A stretch of 64,000 nt of DNA from Cohaesibacter gelatinilyticus (GTDB lineage Bacteria; Pseudomonadota; Alphaproteobacteria; Rhizobiales; Cohaesibacteraceae): NCBI RefSeq assembly GCF_900215605.1, contig NZ_OBEL01000001.1, positions 1,116,001-1,180,000 on the forward strand, given 5' to 3'. Every line of letters begins with the position of its first letter. Position 1 is the stretch's first letter. This document shows positions 8,084 through 16,492 of this stretch, one piece after another. The notes under the pieces were generated by a model that did not search any database, was not told the origin of the DNA, and saw only the letters and a program-made list of their open reading frames with translations. The translations under genes were made by a program, and so were the position numbers.

Positions 8084-8282
8084 GATGGCAGGTCTCCTGG
8101 CTCGCGGGTCTTGGCGCGGGATGCACCTTCCCAGCCTTAAATCAGGCCAGTGGCATTCGCATCCTTTGCTCACCGCTTACAGTTGCGGGGGCAGCCATGG
8201 ATTCGGTCCCTTCTGGGTACGCCTCACCATGTTCCCTTTTCATCACCTCACCACTCTCGGGGGAGGCAAACCATCTGTGTCA
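8084..8282 (-). promoter_or_regulatory. Cobalamin riboswitch 1 (upstream of the cobalt-uptake/corrin operon)
   Basis: Read on the minus strand, the element shows the landmarks of the adenosylcobalamin riboswitch in order: an AAAAGGGAAC segment, GCTGCCCCCGCAACTGTA, GCCACTGG, GGGAAGG and finally the B12 box AGCCAGGAGACCTGCC at about 8088-8104. It lies about 180 bases ahead of the nikK-like gene. The sequence right after the B12 box (CCATCTTTG, 8088-8080) can pair perfectly with CAAAGATGG at 8015-8007, giving a plausible expression platform. Binding of cobalamin is expected to lower expression of cobalt uptake and corrin synthesis. Confidence 0.95.
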
Positions 8283-8380
8283 CAGTTAAAAGCTGATCCC
8301 TTCATTGTCAACCAGATAAATGGTTGCAGGTAATGAAGGAAAAAGTTTGCAATCTTTTCATATGAAAAGACTTTTTTAAG

Positions 8381-9004
8381 TTAAAATTCAATGCCTTCCT
8401 GAGCTTTTACGCCTGAGCGGAACGGGTGCTTGATCAGTGTCATGTCGGTGACCAGATCTGCAATTTCAATCAGCTCATCTTTGGCGTTTCGGCCGGTGAT
8501 GACAACATGGGTGTCTTCGGGTTTTTCGTTCTGCAGGAAAGAGGTCACTTCATCGATTGGCAAATAATCATAGCGCAGAACGATATTCAGCTCGTCCATC
8601 AGAACGAAGCGAATTTCGGGATCAAGGATAGCCTTCTTGGCTTCTGCCCAGGCTGCTTCTGCATTCTCGATATCTTTCTGCCTATCTTGTGTTTCCCAGG
8701 TGAAACCTTCGCCCATGGCCTTGATGGTCACCAGCTCAGGGAATTTCTCCAGAACGGCCTTTTCGCCACTATTCCAAGCACCCTTGACGAACTGGATGAC
8801 GGCAATCTTGTTGCCATGGCCAATCTGGCGGAAGGCCATTCCGAAGGCGGCGGTAGATTTGCCTTTGCCCTTGCCGGTATGAACAATCACCAAGCCTTTT
8901 TCGATGGTTTTGGTGGCCAGGATCTTATCTCGAGCTGCTTTCTTCTTTTTCATTTTTTCTGCGTGACGAGCATCTTGTTCTTCCGGGGTCATGTCTTTTG
9001 TCAT
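8381..9004 (-). CDS. cobO: Cob(I)yrinic acid a,c-diamide adenosyltransferase CobO
   Basis: CobO (CobA/BtuR family) transfers the adenosyl group of ATP to reduced corrinoid cobalt. The ATP-binding P-loop HTGKGKGKSTAAFG lies near residue 42, and MDELN and GRNAKDEL are family signatures. The frame is open further upstream, but the ATG at 9004 overlaps the cobN stop as ATGA and gives the normal length of 207 residues, so that start is chosen. It is the last gene of the operon led by riboswitch 2; riboswitch 1 begins about 100 bases beyond its stop. Confidence 0.95.
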   Translation of the reverse strand: MTKDMTPEEQDARHAEKMKKKKAARDKILATKTIEKGLVIVHTGKGKGKSTAAFGMAFRQIGHGNKIAVIQFVKGAWNSGEKAVLEKFPELVTIKAMGEGFTWETQDRQKDIENAEAAWAEAKKAILDPEIRFVLMDELNIVLRYDYLPIDEVTSFLQNEKPEDTHVVITGRNAKDELIEIADLVTDMTLIKHPFRSGVKAQEGIEF

Positions 9005-12000
9005 GATGCGACATCCTCCTGTTTGTTTTGGTTGCTGGCAGTCTGCAGCATAAAGGCAGCGCTGTTGGAACGTGGGGTCCAAAGACCGCGATCAATGGCT
9101 TCCAGAAAACGATCAATCATATCATCATAAGCTGGCCGATTCTTTTCCATCAGGAAATCCCTAACGGTCTCATCATCAATATAGGCGGAATAAAGTTGAT
9201 CGAAATGATGGTCTCCAACAGCGTTTGTTGTGGCGGCAAAGGCAAACAGATAATCGAGCGTCGCTGCCATCTCAAATGCGCCTTTATAGCCGTGCCGCAT
9301 CACTCCATTTATCCACTTGGGATTGGCTGCGCGACCGCGAACCACGCGCGCAATCTCTTCATCTAAGGTGCGAATGACCGGTCGCTCGACACGAGAATGG
9401 TCATTGTGATAGATTTTGGGAGCAGACCCTTTCAAGGCTTCCACGCTGGCGGAAAGCCCACCTTCAAACTGATAATAGTCATCAGAATCGAGAAGGTCGT
9501 GCTCACGGTTGTCCTGGTTCTGAACCACCGCATCGACTTGGCCGAGGCGGGCTTTTAGCTGTTCGGCGGCTTTGTTGCCATATTCGCCAGCCCCATAAGC
9601 AAAACCACCCCAGGCGATGAAGGCGTCAGCGAAATCTGAACGTTTGTCCCAGAGCTTCTCGTCGATCAATGCCTGCAAGCCGGCCCCATATGCTCCGGGC
9701 ATGGAGCCAAAAACACGGAATGTTGCCTGACGCTTGGCGTGAGCACAATCAAGGCCGTTTTCAATCGCCTTGGCCATTTCCTCTTTGGCCCGGGCTGCAA
9801 TCGGGTTTGCGTCTGCTGGCTCATCCAGCTCTGCAACGGCACGTACGGCGCTATCGAACAAATCGATCTGGTGTGGGAAGGCGTCACGGAAGAAGCCCGA
9901 AATGCGTAAGGTCACATCTACACGCGGGCGACCAAGCTCGGAAAGCTTGATCACATCAATGCCAGTGACACGACCAGATGCGGCTTCCCAAACCGGGCGT
10001 ACACCAAGGAGAGCGAGCGCTTGGGCGATATCATCGCCACCAGTGCGCATATTGGCTGTGCCCCAGCAGGTGAGAGCAATGGCTTGCAACCATTCGCCTT
10101 CATCCTGAAAATGTCGCTCGATCAAACGCTGGGCTGAAAGCTCGCCAATAGCCCAGGCGGTTTTGGATGGAACGGAACGCACGTCAACGGCAAAGAAGTT
10201 CCGGCCGGTTGGCAAAACATCCGGCCGACCACGCGTTGGTGCACCAGATGGTCCTGGAGCAATGAACTTGCCCCCCAGTCCTTTGGTGATGGCATCCAGT
10301 TCGCTTGGCCCACAAGAGGCAATGAGCGGACGAAGCTCATCATTGATCCAGCCAAGAACAGTGAGTGTTTGCTGCCAATGAGAAGACGCTTCCATTTCAT
10401 TGGAAACAATCTTCTGCGCAAGAAGTTCCAGTCGCTCGACGCTATCGCCTGCATTGCGCCAGAGATCACTGCTTAGTTGGCTCAGTATATCGGGCTTTTC
10501 ACTGTCCCAAGGCGCAGCAAAGTCACAATCCAGCGGATCAAAATTACTACCATTCAGTGATAAGCTGAGATCTATCGACAATGCGCGATGCAAGCTTTGC
10601 TGAAACGATTCAGATCCTCGGGGAACGCGAGCGATCGCGATGAGTAGATCGGTGAGCTGATCGCTCGTTGGAGATTGTCCAAGAATGTGCAGGCCATCGC
10701 GAATTTGCAGTTCTTTCAAATCGCAAAGATGTGCATCCAATTGTTGCAAGGCTTCGGTGTTTGAGAATTCCTCAGCAATCCCTGCATCTTTGTCCAATCC
10801 TGTACGCGTAGCAAGGAAGCGAATTTCTTCCATCAGCTTTTCAGCGCGGCGTGGATCAACCCCTTGTGCGGTATAGAATTCATCGACCAAAGCTTCCAAT
10901 TCTTCACCGACACCATGACTTTCAGCGCGGGTCAACGGAGGCGTCAGGTGGTCAATGATCACAGCACTGGTACGGCGTTTGGCCTGACAGCCTTCACCGG
11001 GATCATTGACAATGAAAGGATAAAGATGGGGTAGGGGACCAAGCACACTTTCCGGGTAACAGGCCTCGCTCAAGGCAAGGGCTTTACCTGGTAACCATTC
11101 CAGATTGCCGTGCTTACCCGCATGGATGACCGCATCAATGCCAAAGCTTTCCCGCATCCAGAAATAAAAGGCGAAGTAATTGTGCGGTGGTACCAGATCC
11201 GGATCGTGGTAAGTTTCTTTTGGGTCAATATTATAGCCACGTGCTGGCTGAATGCCCAAAGCCACATTACCAAAGCAATGAATGGGGAGCTGGAAGGCAC
11301 CATTTGCGACCATCGGGTCATTGGCAGGTACTCCCCAGCGCTCCGATATCTGGGTCTGCACTGCCTTGGGTAATGAAGCAAAGAATGCTTCATATTGATC
11401 CAAAGCCAAAGCATTATCAGAGACACGAATGCTGGTCCCATAGGCATTGGTCGGGCCAGCCAAAATCTGCGCCATGAGAGCATCGGAGTCGCTTGGTTCA
11501 TCTTGAATGAAATAACCAAGTTCTTTCAGCTGCTTCATGATGATGACGGCGGAAGCGGGAGCGTCCAAGCCAACGCCATTGGCGATGCGGCTATCCTTGT
11601 TTGGATAATTGGCTAGCACCAAACCGACCTTACGTTCTGCTTGGCTTTTCTGTTCCAAACGCGCCCAGCGCATTGCAAGCTCACAGACAAAAGCAACACG
11701 ATCAACCTTTGGGACATAACGAACGGGATTGCTCTGCGTGCGCTCATCAAAGCCACTTTCTTCCTTGAAGGAGATTGCGCGACTGAGGATGCGTCCGTCG
11801 AGTTCAGGCAACACCACATGCATGGCCAGATCACGAGCCGATAGACCGCGTGGGCTTTCCTGCCAAGCTTCTTCTGAGGAGCTGGACAAGATGACTTGCA
11901 AGATTGGAGCTCCTGGCTTGTCCAACACAGTTGGCTCATAAGCCTGTCCAGCTTTGGAAATGGCAAAGGCCGTCGTGTTGAGAATGACCGAAGGCCGAAA

Positions 12001-12792
12001 GCGAGCGAAGAGCTCCGATAGGAATTCCTGCGCCTCGGCATTTTTCAAACTTGGCACAAAGATGGGGAGCGGAATTGCGCCTTTGGCAAATAGTGCATCG
12101 CATAACGCTTGAACCGGAGCCATCATCGCACTCTGCACGAGTGAGCGGTAAAGCATGACGGGAGCAAAAACTGGTGCTTCACCAATCGCGACGACTTGCT
12201 TATTAATGTGCGTCGAAATTGCATCCATACCTTCAAGGCTTTGTCCTTGCCACCAAAGCCCCATGCGCGGCAAGGCTTTGGGTTGGCCGGGGCTACTCTC
12301 ATTTGCGCCAATCAGATAGTCGGCAAAGGAGAGGGCGTTGGAGAGGTTCTCCTGACCACCTTCTACACAATAGCGCCAGAGCTGACGGACTTGATCTTGA
12401 GGCAAGCTGGACCATCCAGCCAAGTCAGAATCCCATTTGTCATCACCGGGCATGACCGCCAATGCGATTTCATGGCCACGCGAGAGCTTTTGCATTTGCT
12501 CAAGGCCATAACGCCAATATTCCTCGCCCCCCAGAATGCGTAAGGCAATCAGTTTGGCATGCTTTGCTGTTTGCTCCACATACAGATCGACTGAGTAAGG
12601 ATGGTTCAGCGAGAGCACATTCCCAAGCCGCAGGCTCGGCGCATTCTCATTGCGCAACTGGGCGCAATCAGCCAGAGCGGATAACTCGCTATCCGCAGCT
12701 GAAAGAAAGAGAATATCCCCCGGGCTCTGACCCAGATCGATAGCTTCATCACCATCGTCAATACGACCGGCTTGTGGGGCAAGAATGTGCAT
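9001..12792 (-). CDS. cobN: Aerobic cobaltochelatase subunit CobN
   Basis: CobN is the large substrate-binding subunit of the ATP-dependent CobNST complex that inserts Co2+ into hydrogenobyrinic acid a,c-diamide. With 1263 residues it has the normal length. Typical segments include HAGKHGNLEWLPGKALALS, GPTGRNFFAVD-like text (here LPTGRNFFAVDVRSVPSKTA) and the C-terminal MRHGYKGAFEMAATLDYLFA. It has MgChlH-type homology throughout. The cobS and cobT ATPase genes are not in this window. It overlaps cobO by four bases and follows cobW by 15 bases. The start is an ATG giving MHILAPQAG. Confidence 0.96.
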   Translation of the reverse strand: MHILAPQAGRIDDGDEAIDLGQSPGDILFLSAADSELSALADCAQLRNENAPSLRLGNVLSLNHPYSVDLYVEQTAKHAKLIALRILGGEEYWRYGLEQMQKLSRGHEIALAVMPGDDKWDSDLAGWSSLPQDQVRQLWRYCVEGGQENLSNALSFADYLIGANESSPGQPKALPRMGLWWQGQSLEGMDAISTHINKQVVAIGEAPVFAPVMLYRSLVQSAMMAPVQALCDALFAKGAIPLPIFVPSLKNAEAQEFLSELFARFRPSVILNTTAFAISKAGQAYEPTVLDKPGAPILQVILSSSSEEAWQESPRGLSARDLAMHVVLPELDGRILSRAISFKEESGFDERTQSNPVRYVPKVDRVAFVCELAMRWARLEQKSQAERKVGLVLANYPNKDSRIANGVGLDAPASAVIIMKQLKELGYFIQDEPSDSDALMAQILAGPTNAYGTSIRVSDNALALDQYEAFFASLPKAVQTQISERWGVPANDPMVANGAFQLPIHCFGNVALGIQPARGYNIDPKETYHDPDLVPPHNYFAFYFWMRESFGIDAVIHAGKHGNLEWLPGKALALSEACYPESVLGPLPHLYPFIVNDPGEGCQAKRRTSAVIIDHLTPPLTRAESHGVGEELEALVDEFYTAQGVDPRRAEKLMEEIRFLATRTGLDKDAGIAEEFSNTEALQQLDAHLCDLKELQIRDGLHILGQSPTSDQLTDLLIAIARVPRGSESFQQSLHRALSIDLSLSLNGSNFDPLDCDFAAPWDSEKPDILSQLSSDLWRNAGDSVERLELLAQKIVSNEMEASSHWQQTLTVLGWINDELRPLIASCGPSELDAITKGLGGKFIAPGPSGAPTRGRPDVLPTGRNFFAVDVRSVPSKTAWAIGELSAQRLIERHFQDEGEWLQAIALTCWGTANMRTGGDDIAQALALLGVRPVWEAASGRVTGIDVIKLSELGRPRVDVTLRISGFFRDAFPHQIDLFDSAVRAVAELDEPADANPIAARAKEEMAKAIENGLDCAHAKRQATFRVFGSMPGAYGAGLQALIDEKLWDKRSDFADAFIAWGGFAYGAGEYGNKAAEQLKARLGQVDAVVQNQDNREHDLLDSDDYYQFEGGLSASVEALKGSAPKIYHNDHSRVERPVIRTLDEEIARVVRGRAANPKWINGVMRHGYKGAFEMAATLDYLFAFAATTNAVGDHHFDQLYSAYIDDETVRDFLMEKNRPAYDDMIDRFLEAIDRGLWTPRSNSAAFMLQTASNQNKQEDVAS

Positions 12793-12807
12793 AAGGAAAA
12801 CTTACTC

Positions 12808-13899
12808 TTATTTGCTAAGCAGTGCAGTTGCACCATCCAGATCCAGCGGAGTCAGGCCGATGACAACCAGACCGGTCTTATCATCCATGCTTGGATCAAA
12901 CCACGTCTCCACCCGACGTCCAACAGCCTGTACAACGACACGGGCGGATTTTCCTTCAATATTCACATAGCCTTTGACCCGCAGAACACCCGGCAGGGCA
13001 AGGGTTTTCTCGACTTGGGTTTTGATATCATCCATGTTGGCAAAGACGCGTGGTGCAACGACATCGGAGCTGAACTCATCATGAGAATGATGATGGTGGT
13101 GATGATCGTGATCATGATCGTCGTCATGGTGATGGTCATCATCATGGTCATGATGGTGATCATGAGCAGCTTTGCGGCTATCCATGTCATCTTCCGCTGC
13201 ACTATCAAGGCCAAGAAGAACCGCAGCAGACAAATCACCATTGCGGGATGGAACAACTTTGACGCCATCACGCATTTGTTCAGCCAACAGGGCTTCCACC
13301 TTAGACAGGCCATTTTCATCCACCAGATCGACTTTGGAGACGACAATCATGTCGGCGCATTTGATCTGGTCGGCAAACAGCTCTTCAATCGGGCTTTCAT
13401 GATCAAGGCTGTCATCTGCCTCACGTTGGCGGGCAATGGCTTCCTCATCCTGACTGTAATGGCCTTCGGACAATGCCATGGCATCAGCAACCGTGACAAC
13501 GCCATCAACGGTGACGGACGCGCGAACGCTCGGCCATGAGAAAGCCTGAACCAGTGGCTGAGGCAGAGCAAGGCCGGAAGTCTCGATGACAATATGATCA
13601 GGGCGAGGCTCACGGGCAATCAGCTTTTCCATGGTCGGCAGGAAGTCATCAGCAACGGTGCAGCATATGCAACCATTCTTCAGCTCGACCACATCATCTT
13701 CCGTACAGTTTGGGTTGCCGCAATCACTCAGCAGCTCACCGTCAAAACCCATGTCGCCAAATTCATTGACGATCAATGCGATTTTCTTGTCGCCAGCATT
13801 ATTGATCAGATTGCGGATCAGAGTGGTCTTGCCTGCGCCCAGAAAACCGGTGACGACAGTGGCTGGAATTTTCTTGGCCGAATTGGTGCTAAAGCTCAT
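12808..13899 (-). CDS. cobW: CobW-family GTPase (COG0523), His-rich
   Basis: CobW is a G3E-family P-loop GTPase thought to deliver metal to the cobaltochelatase. The protein has Walker A GFLGAGKTT at 18-26, the metal-binding GCICC motif at 76-80, a GTPase VSKVDL motif near 187-192, and an Asp/His-rich insert at about 246-274 before the C-terminal CobW_C domain. It sits between DUF1636 and cobN in the riboswitch 2 operon, which supports a true cobalt role rather than the zinc role of other COG0523 proteins. The length of 363 residues is normal. Confidence 0.94.
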   Translation of the reverse strand: MSFSTNSAKKIPATVVTGFLGAGKTTLIRNLINNAGDKKIALIVNEFGDMGFDGELLSDCGNPNCTEDDVVELKNGCICCTVADDFLPTMEKLIAREPRPDHIVIETSGLALPQPLVQAFSWPSVRASVTVDGVVTVADAMALSEGHYSQDEEAIARQREADDSLDHESPIEELFADQIKCADMIVVSKVDLVDENGLSKVEALLAEQMRDGVKVVPSRNGDLSAAVLLGLDSAAEDDMDSRKAAHDHHHDHDDDHHHDDDHDHDHHHHHHSHDEFSSDVVAPRVFANMDDIKTQVEKTLALPGVLRVKGYVNIEGKSARVVVQAVGRRVETWFDPSMDDKTGLVVIGLTPLDLDGATALLSK

Positions 13900-13926
13900 C
13901 GGGTTTCTCGTAAGTTTGAAATTGGA

Positions 13927-14370
13927 TTAGCTGGCATCATTGCTGGATGATGCACCGGACGATGGCCGCGTAACAGGGTGCAGCCGGGCCAGAGTGTTTT
14001 TCCTCACATGGACTGGGCGTTCCCGCCATGCTGGTAAGCCATTCTCGGCAGCAGCATGAGCATTGGCAAAGGACAATAGATCGTCAACACGCTCGGTGCT
14101 ATCATCCAGATTGCCTATAAGAAAGGAATATTTCCCAGCTGCTTGCAGGCTGGCGGTGCATGCAGATTGGCAGCCATTCATGCATTCGACGGCATGAATT
14201 TCGACATCCCCATTCAGAGCATCCTGCTGGTCAAGCAGGCGCTCATAAAGCTTCTGTCCGCTACGCTTGGCTTCAATGCCGTCATCCGGTACGGGAGCTT
14301 GAAGATCTTCCTGCGTACGGCATGTGACACAAATCTGCAAAATACTGGGAGATCCTGTTTGCTTGCTCAT
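13927..14370 (-). CDS. DUF1636 protein, probable thioredoxin-like ferredoxin of the B12 operon
   Basis: This is the first gene after riboswitch 2. The 147-residue protein has cysteines at 14 and 17 (CVTC) and at 63, 67 and 71 (CMNGCQSAC), a pattern resembling thioredoxin-like [2Fe-2S] or other metal-binding folds. DUF1636 proteins recur in alphaproteobacterial cobalamin clusters, but I know of no established role. The C-terminal part is short and basic and ends in a Ser-rich tail. Co-regulation with cobW and cobN suggests it serves cobalt insertion, for example as an electron donor for cobalt reduction or as a metal carrier; this is inference. Confidence 0.8.
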   Translation of the reverse strand: MSKQTGSPSILQICVTCRTQEDLQAPVPDDGIEAKRSGQKLYERLLDQQDALNGDVEIHAVECMNGCQSACTASLQAAGKYSFLIGNLDDSTERVDDLLSFANAHAAAENGLPAWRERPVHVRKNTLARLHPVTRPSSGASSSNDAS

Positions 14371-14527
14371 GCTCTTCTCATTGGTCCTGACAAGCTGGAA
14401 ATAACAGCTAGTCGATGCATGTCATGATCAAGAAGGAGAAAAGCAAAGTGGCAAAACAGGGATCGAAAAGATGCTCCGCAAGCCTCGCTTTTCCCAGCAC
14501 ACCCCGACCGGCTAAAAACTCAAATCC

Positions 14528-14710
14528 CTTTGGCAGGTCTCCTGGCTCGCAGCTATCGTGACATTTCCCTTCCCGGCAAAAGGCCAGTGGTTATGAAATG
14601 ACACAGCCGCATACAGTTGCGGGGGCAGCCATGGATTCGGCCCCGGTTTGGGTCGCCTTTACCATGTTCCCTTTTCATTTTGGCCACGCATGCAACCAAA
14701 AACCAAAGCG
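14528..14710 (-). promoter_or_regulatory. Cobalamin riboswitch 2 (upstream of DUF1636-cobW-cobN-cobO)
   Basis: The minus strand carries the same ordered landmarks as riboswitch 1: AAAAGGGAACATGGT, GCTGCCCCCGCAACTGTA, CCACTGGCC, GGGAAGG and the B12 box AGCCAGGAGACCTGCC near 14533-14549. It lies about 160 bases before the DUF1636 start. Sequence just 3' of the box (CAAAGGGAT) can partly pair with ATCCC and TTTG stretches downstream near 14447-14463, suggesting a regulatory stem. High cobalamin should repress the operon. Confidence 0.95.
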
Positions 14711-14926
14711 GACATCCTATGTCGACTATTCGGTTCTGTTTGTCAATCATTAGCAGATGTCGGCATTACGATACTTGATACGCAATTCTTGGAGTAAAGT
14801 ATGATCGTTGCCTTGATTTAGATACAAAGCTCGGCTTCTCTAGAGGAAATAAAAACTGATTGATCAAGCGTGATTCCGGCGGGGATTGGTCAGTGAAAAG
14901 ACTTCTTTCAGGCAGGACGCACAATC

Positions 14927-16174
14927 ATGCGATATTCCATTGTTTCGTTGGCCAAGAATGCCATGTCCTTTCATCAGAATTGGCCGCGCCAATGGCGTAG
15001 CCCCAGTCCCAAGGAAAGCTATGATGTTGTCATCATTGGCGGTGGTGGGCATGGTCTGGCGACAGCTTATTATCTGGCCAAAGAGCACGGCATTACCAAT
15101 GTTGCCGTTCTGGAAAAAGGATGGTTGGGAGGCGGTAACACTGGTCGCAACACCACCATTATTCGATCCAATTATCTTTGGGATGAGGCCTCACATCTTT
15201 ATGAGAAATCCTTGCAGCTTTATGAGGGATTATCAAAGGATCTGAACTACAACATCATGCTTTCTCAGAGAGGCGTGATGAATTTGGCCCACTCCCTTCA
15301 GGATGTTCGTGATACCAAACGCCGGGTGAATGCTAATAAACTGAATGGCATTGATGCTGAATGGCTGGATCCGCAAGAGGTCAAGGATTTCTGTCCGATC
15401 ATCAATATCTCCACCGATCTCCGCTATCCGGTGATGGGAGCAAGTTTGCAAAAGCGTGCAGGCACTGGTCGACACGATGCCGTGGCCTGGGGCTACGCAC
15501 GTGCCGCTGATCAGCGCGGAGTGGATATCATTCAGGGCTGCGAAGTCACTGCCATCAATCGCGATGGAGGTAAGGTAACGGGTGTCGAAACAACGCTTGG
15601 TACCATCAAGGCCAAGAAAGTCGCTATTTGCGTTGCGGGCCATTCCTCAGTTCTAGCCGATATGGCAGGCTTCAGGACGCCAATCGAGAGCCATCCCTTG
15701 CAGGCATTGGTATCGGAGCCAATCAAGCCAGTGCTGGATACAGTCGTCATGTCCAACGCGGTGCATGTCTATGTCAGCCAGTCGGATAAGGGAGAACTAG
15801 TGCTGGGAGCGGGGATTGATGCGTATCACTCCTACGCGCAGCGCGGATCCTTCCATGTGATTGAACACCAGATTGGCGCACTGAAAGAGCTGTTCCCGAT
15901 TTTCTCACGTCTGAAGATGATGCGCTCCTGGGGCGGGATCGTTGATACCTGTCCAGATGCTTGCCCGATCATCTCCAAAACACCGGTCGATGGCCTCTAT
16001 ATAAACGGCGGTTGGGGAACTGGTGGTTTCAAGGCCATTCCGGGATCTGGATGGACCTATGCCCATACCATTGCACGAGACAGACCGCACGAGCTGAATG
16101 CTCCATTTGATTTGAACCGCTTCGTGACCGGTTATCTTATTGATGAGCATGGTGCCGCGGGCGTGGCGCACTAA
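14927..16174 (+). CDS. soxB: Sarcosine oxidase beta subunit SoxB
   Basis: SoxB is the flavin-bearing subunit of the heterotetrameric sarcosine oxidase, which demethylates sarcosine to glycine and feeds the methyl carbon to tetrahydrofolate. The 415-residue protein has the FAD-binding GGGGHG at 38-43 and a histidine at 183 in GRHDAVAWG, in the region where covalent FMN attaches in this family (recalled, not aligned). The N-terminal [14 protein letters not shown] is a standard SoxB opening, supporting this start. It is the first gene of soxBDAG and is transcribed away from riboswitch 2. Confidence 0.96.
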   Translation: MRYSIVSLAKNAMSFHQNWPRQWRSPSPKESYDVVIIGGGGHGLATAYYLAKEHGITNVAVLEKGWLGGGNTGRNTTIIRSNYLWDEASHLYEKSLQLYEGLSKDLNYNIMLSQRGVMNLAHSLQDVRDTKRRVNANKLNGIDAEWLDPQEVKDFCPIINISTDLRYPVMGASLQKRAGTGRHDAVAWGYARAADQRGVDIIQGCEVTAINRDGGKVTGVETTLGTIKAKKVAICVAGHSSVLADMAGFRTPIESHPLQALVSEPIKPVLDTVVMSNAVHVYVSQSDKGELVLGAGIDAYHSYAQRGSFHVIEHQIGALKELFPIFSRLKMMRSWGGIVDTCPDACPIISKTPVDGLYINGGWGTGGFKAIPGSGWTYAHTIARDRPHELNAPFDLNRFVTGYLIDEHGAAGVAH

Positions 16175-16194
16175 GACGATAAGGGAGAGAAGAC

Positions 16195-16491
16195 ATGTTG
16201 AAGATTGAATGCCCTTATTGCGGCGAACGCGACGAAGTCGAATTCCATTATGGTGGAGAAGCGCATATCGCGAGACCAGAAGACCCGGAAAGTCTTGATG
16301 ACAAGGAATGGGCAGACTTCCTCTTCATGCGTACCAATACCAAAGGCTGGTTCCGTGAACGTTGGGTGCATACCCAAGGCTGCCGTCGCTGGTTCAATGT
16401 CGTACGTCATACCGTTACCCATGAAATAATGGGTTCTTATAAGGCTGGCGAAAAGCCAAATTTGAAAGATCTGAAAGGGAAGGGCAAATAA
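16195..16491 (+). CDS. soxD: Sarcosine oxidase delta subunit SoxD
   Basis: SoxD is the small zinc-binding subunit of tetrameric sarcosine oxidase. The 98-residue protein starts MLKIECPYCG, giving a CxxC, and has a later His/Cys pair around HTQGCRRWF that completes the usual zinc site. It lies 20 bases after soxB and one base before soxA, so the three are co-translated. The length is typical (about 90-105 residues). Confidence 0.95.
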   Translation: MLKIECPYCGERDEVEFHYGGEAHIARPEDPESLDDKEWADFLFMRTNTKGWFRERWVHTQGCRRWFNVVRHTVTHEIMGSYKAGEKPNLKDLKGKGK

Positions 16492-16492
16492 G

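Noticed and set aside
13081-13185. Apparent simple-sequence DNA repeat (CAT/GTG-rich)
   Set aside because: It is explained by the His/Asp-rich insert of CobW; no independent repeat or mobile element was seen.
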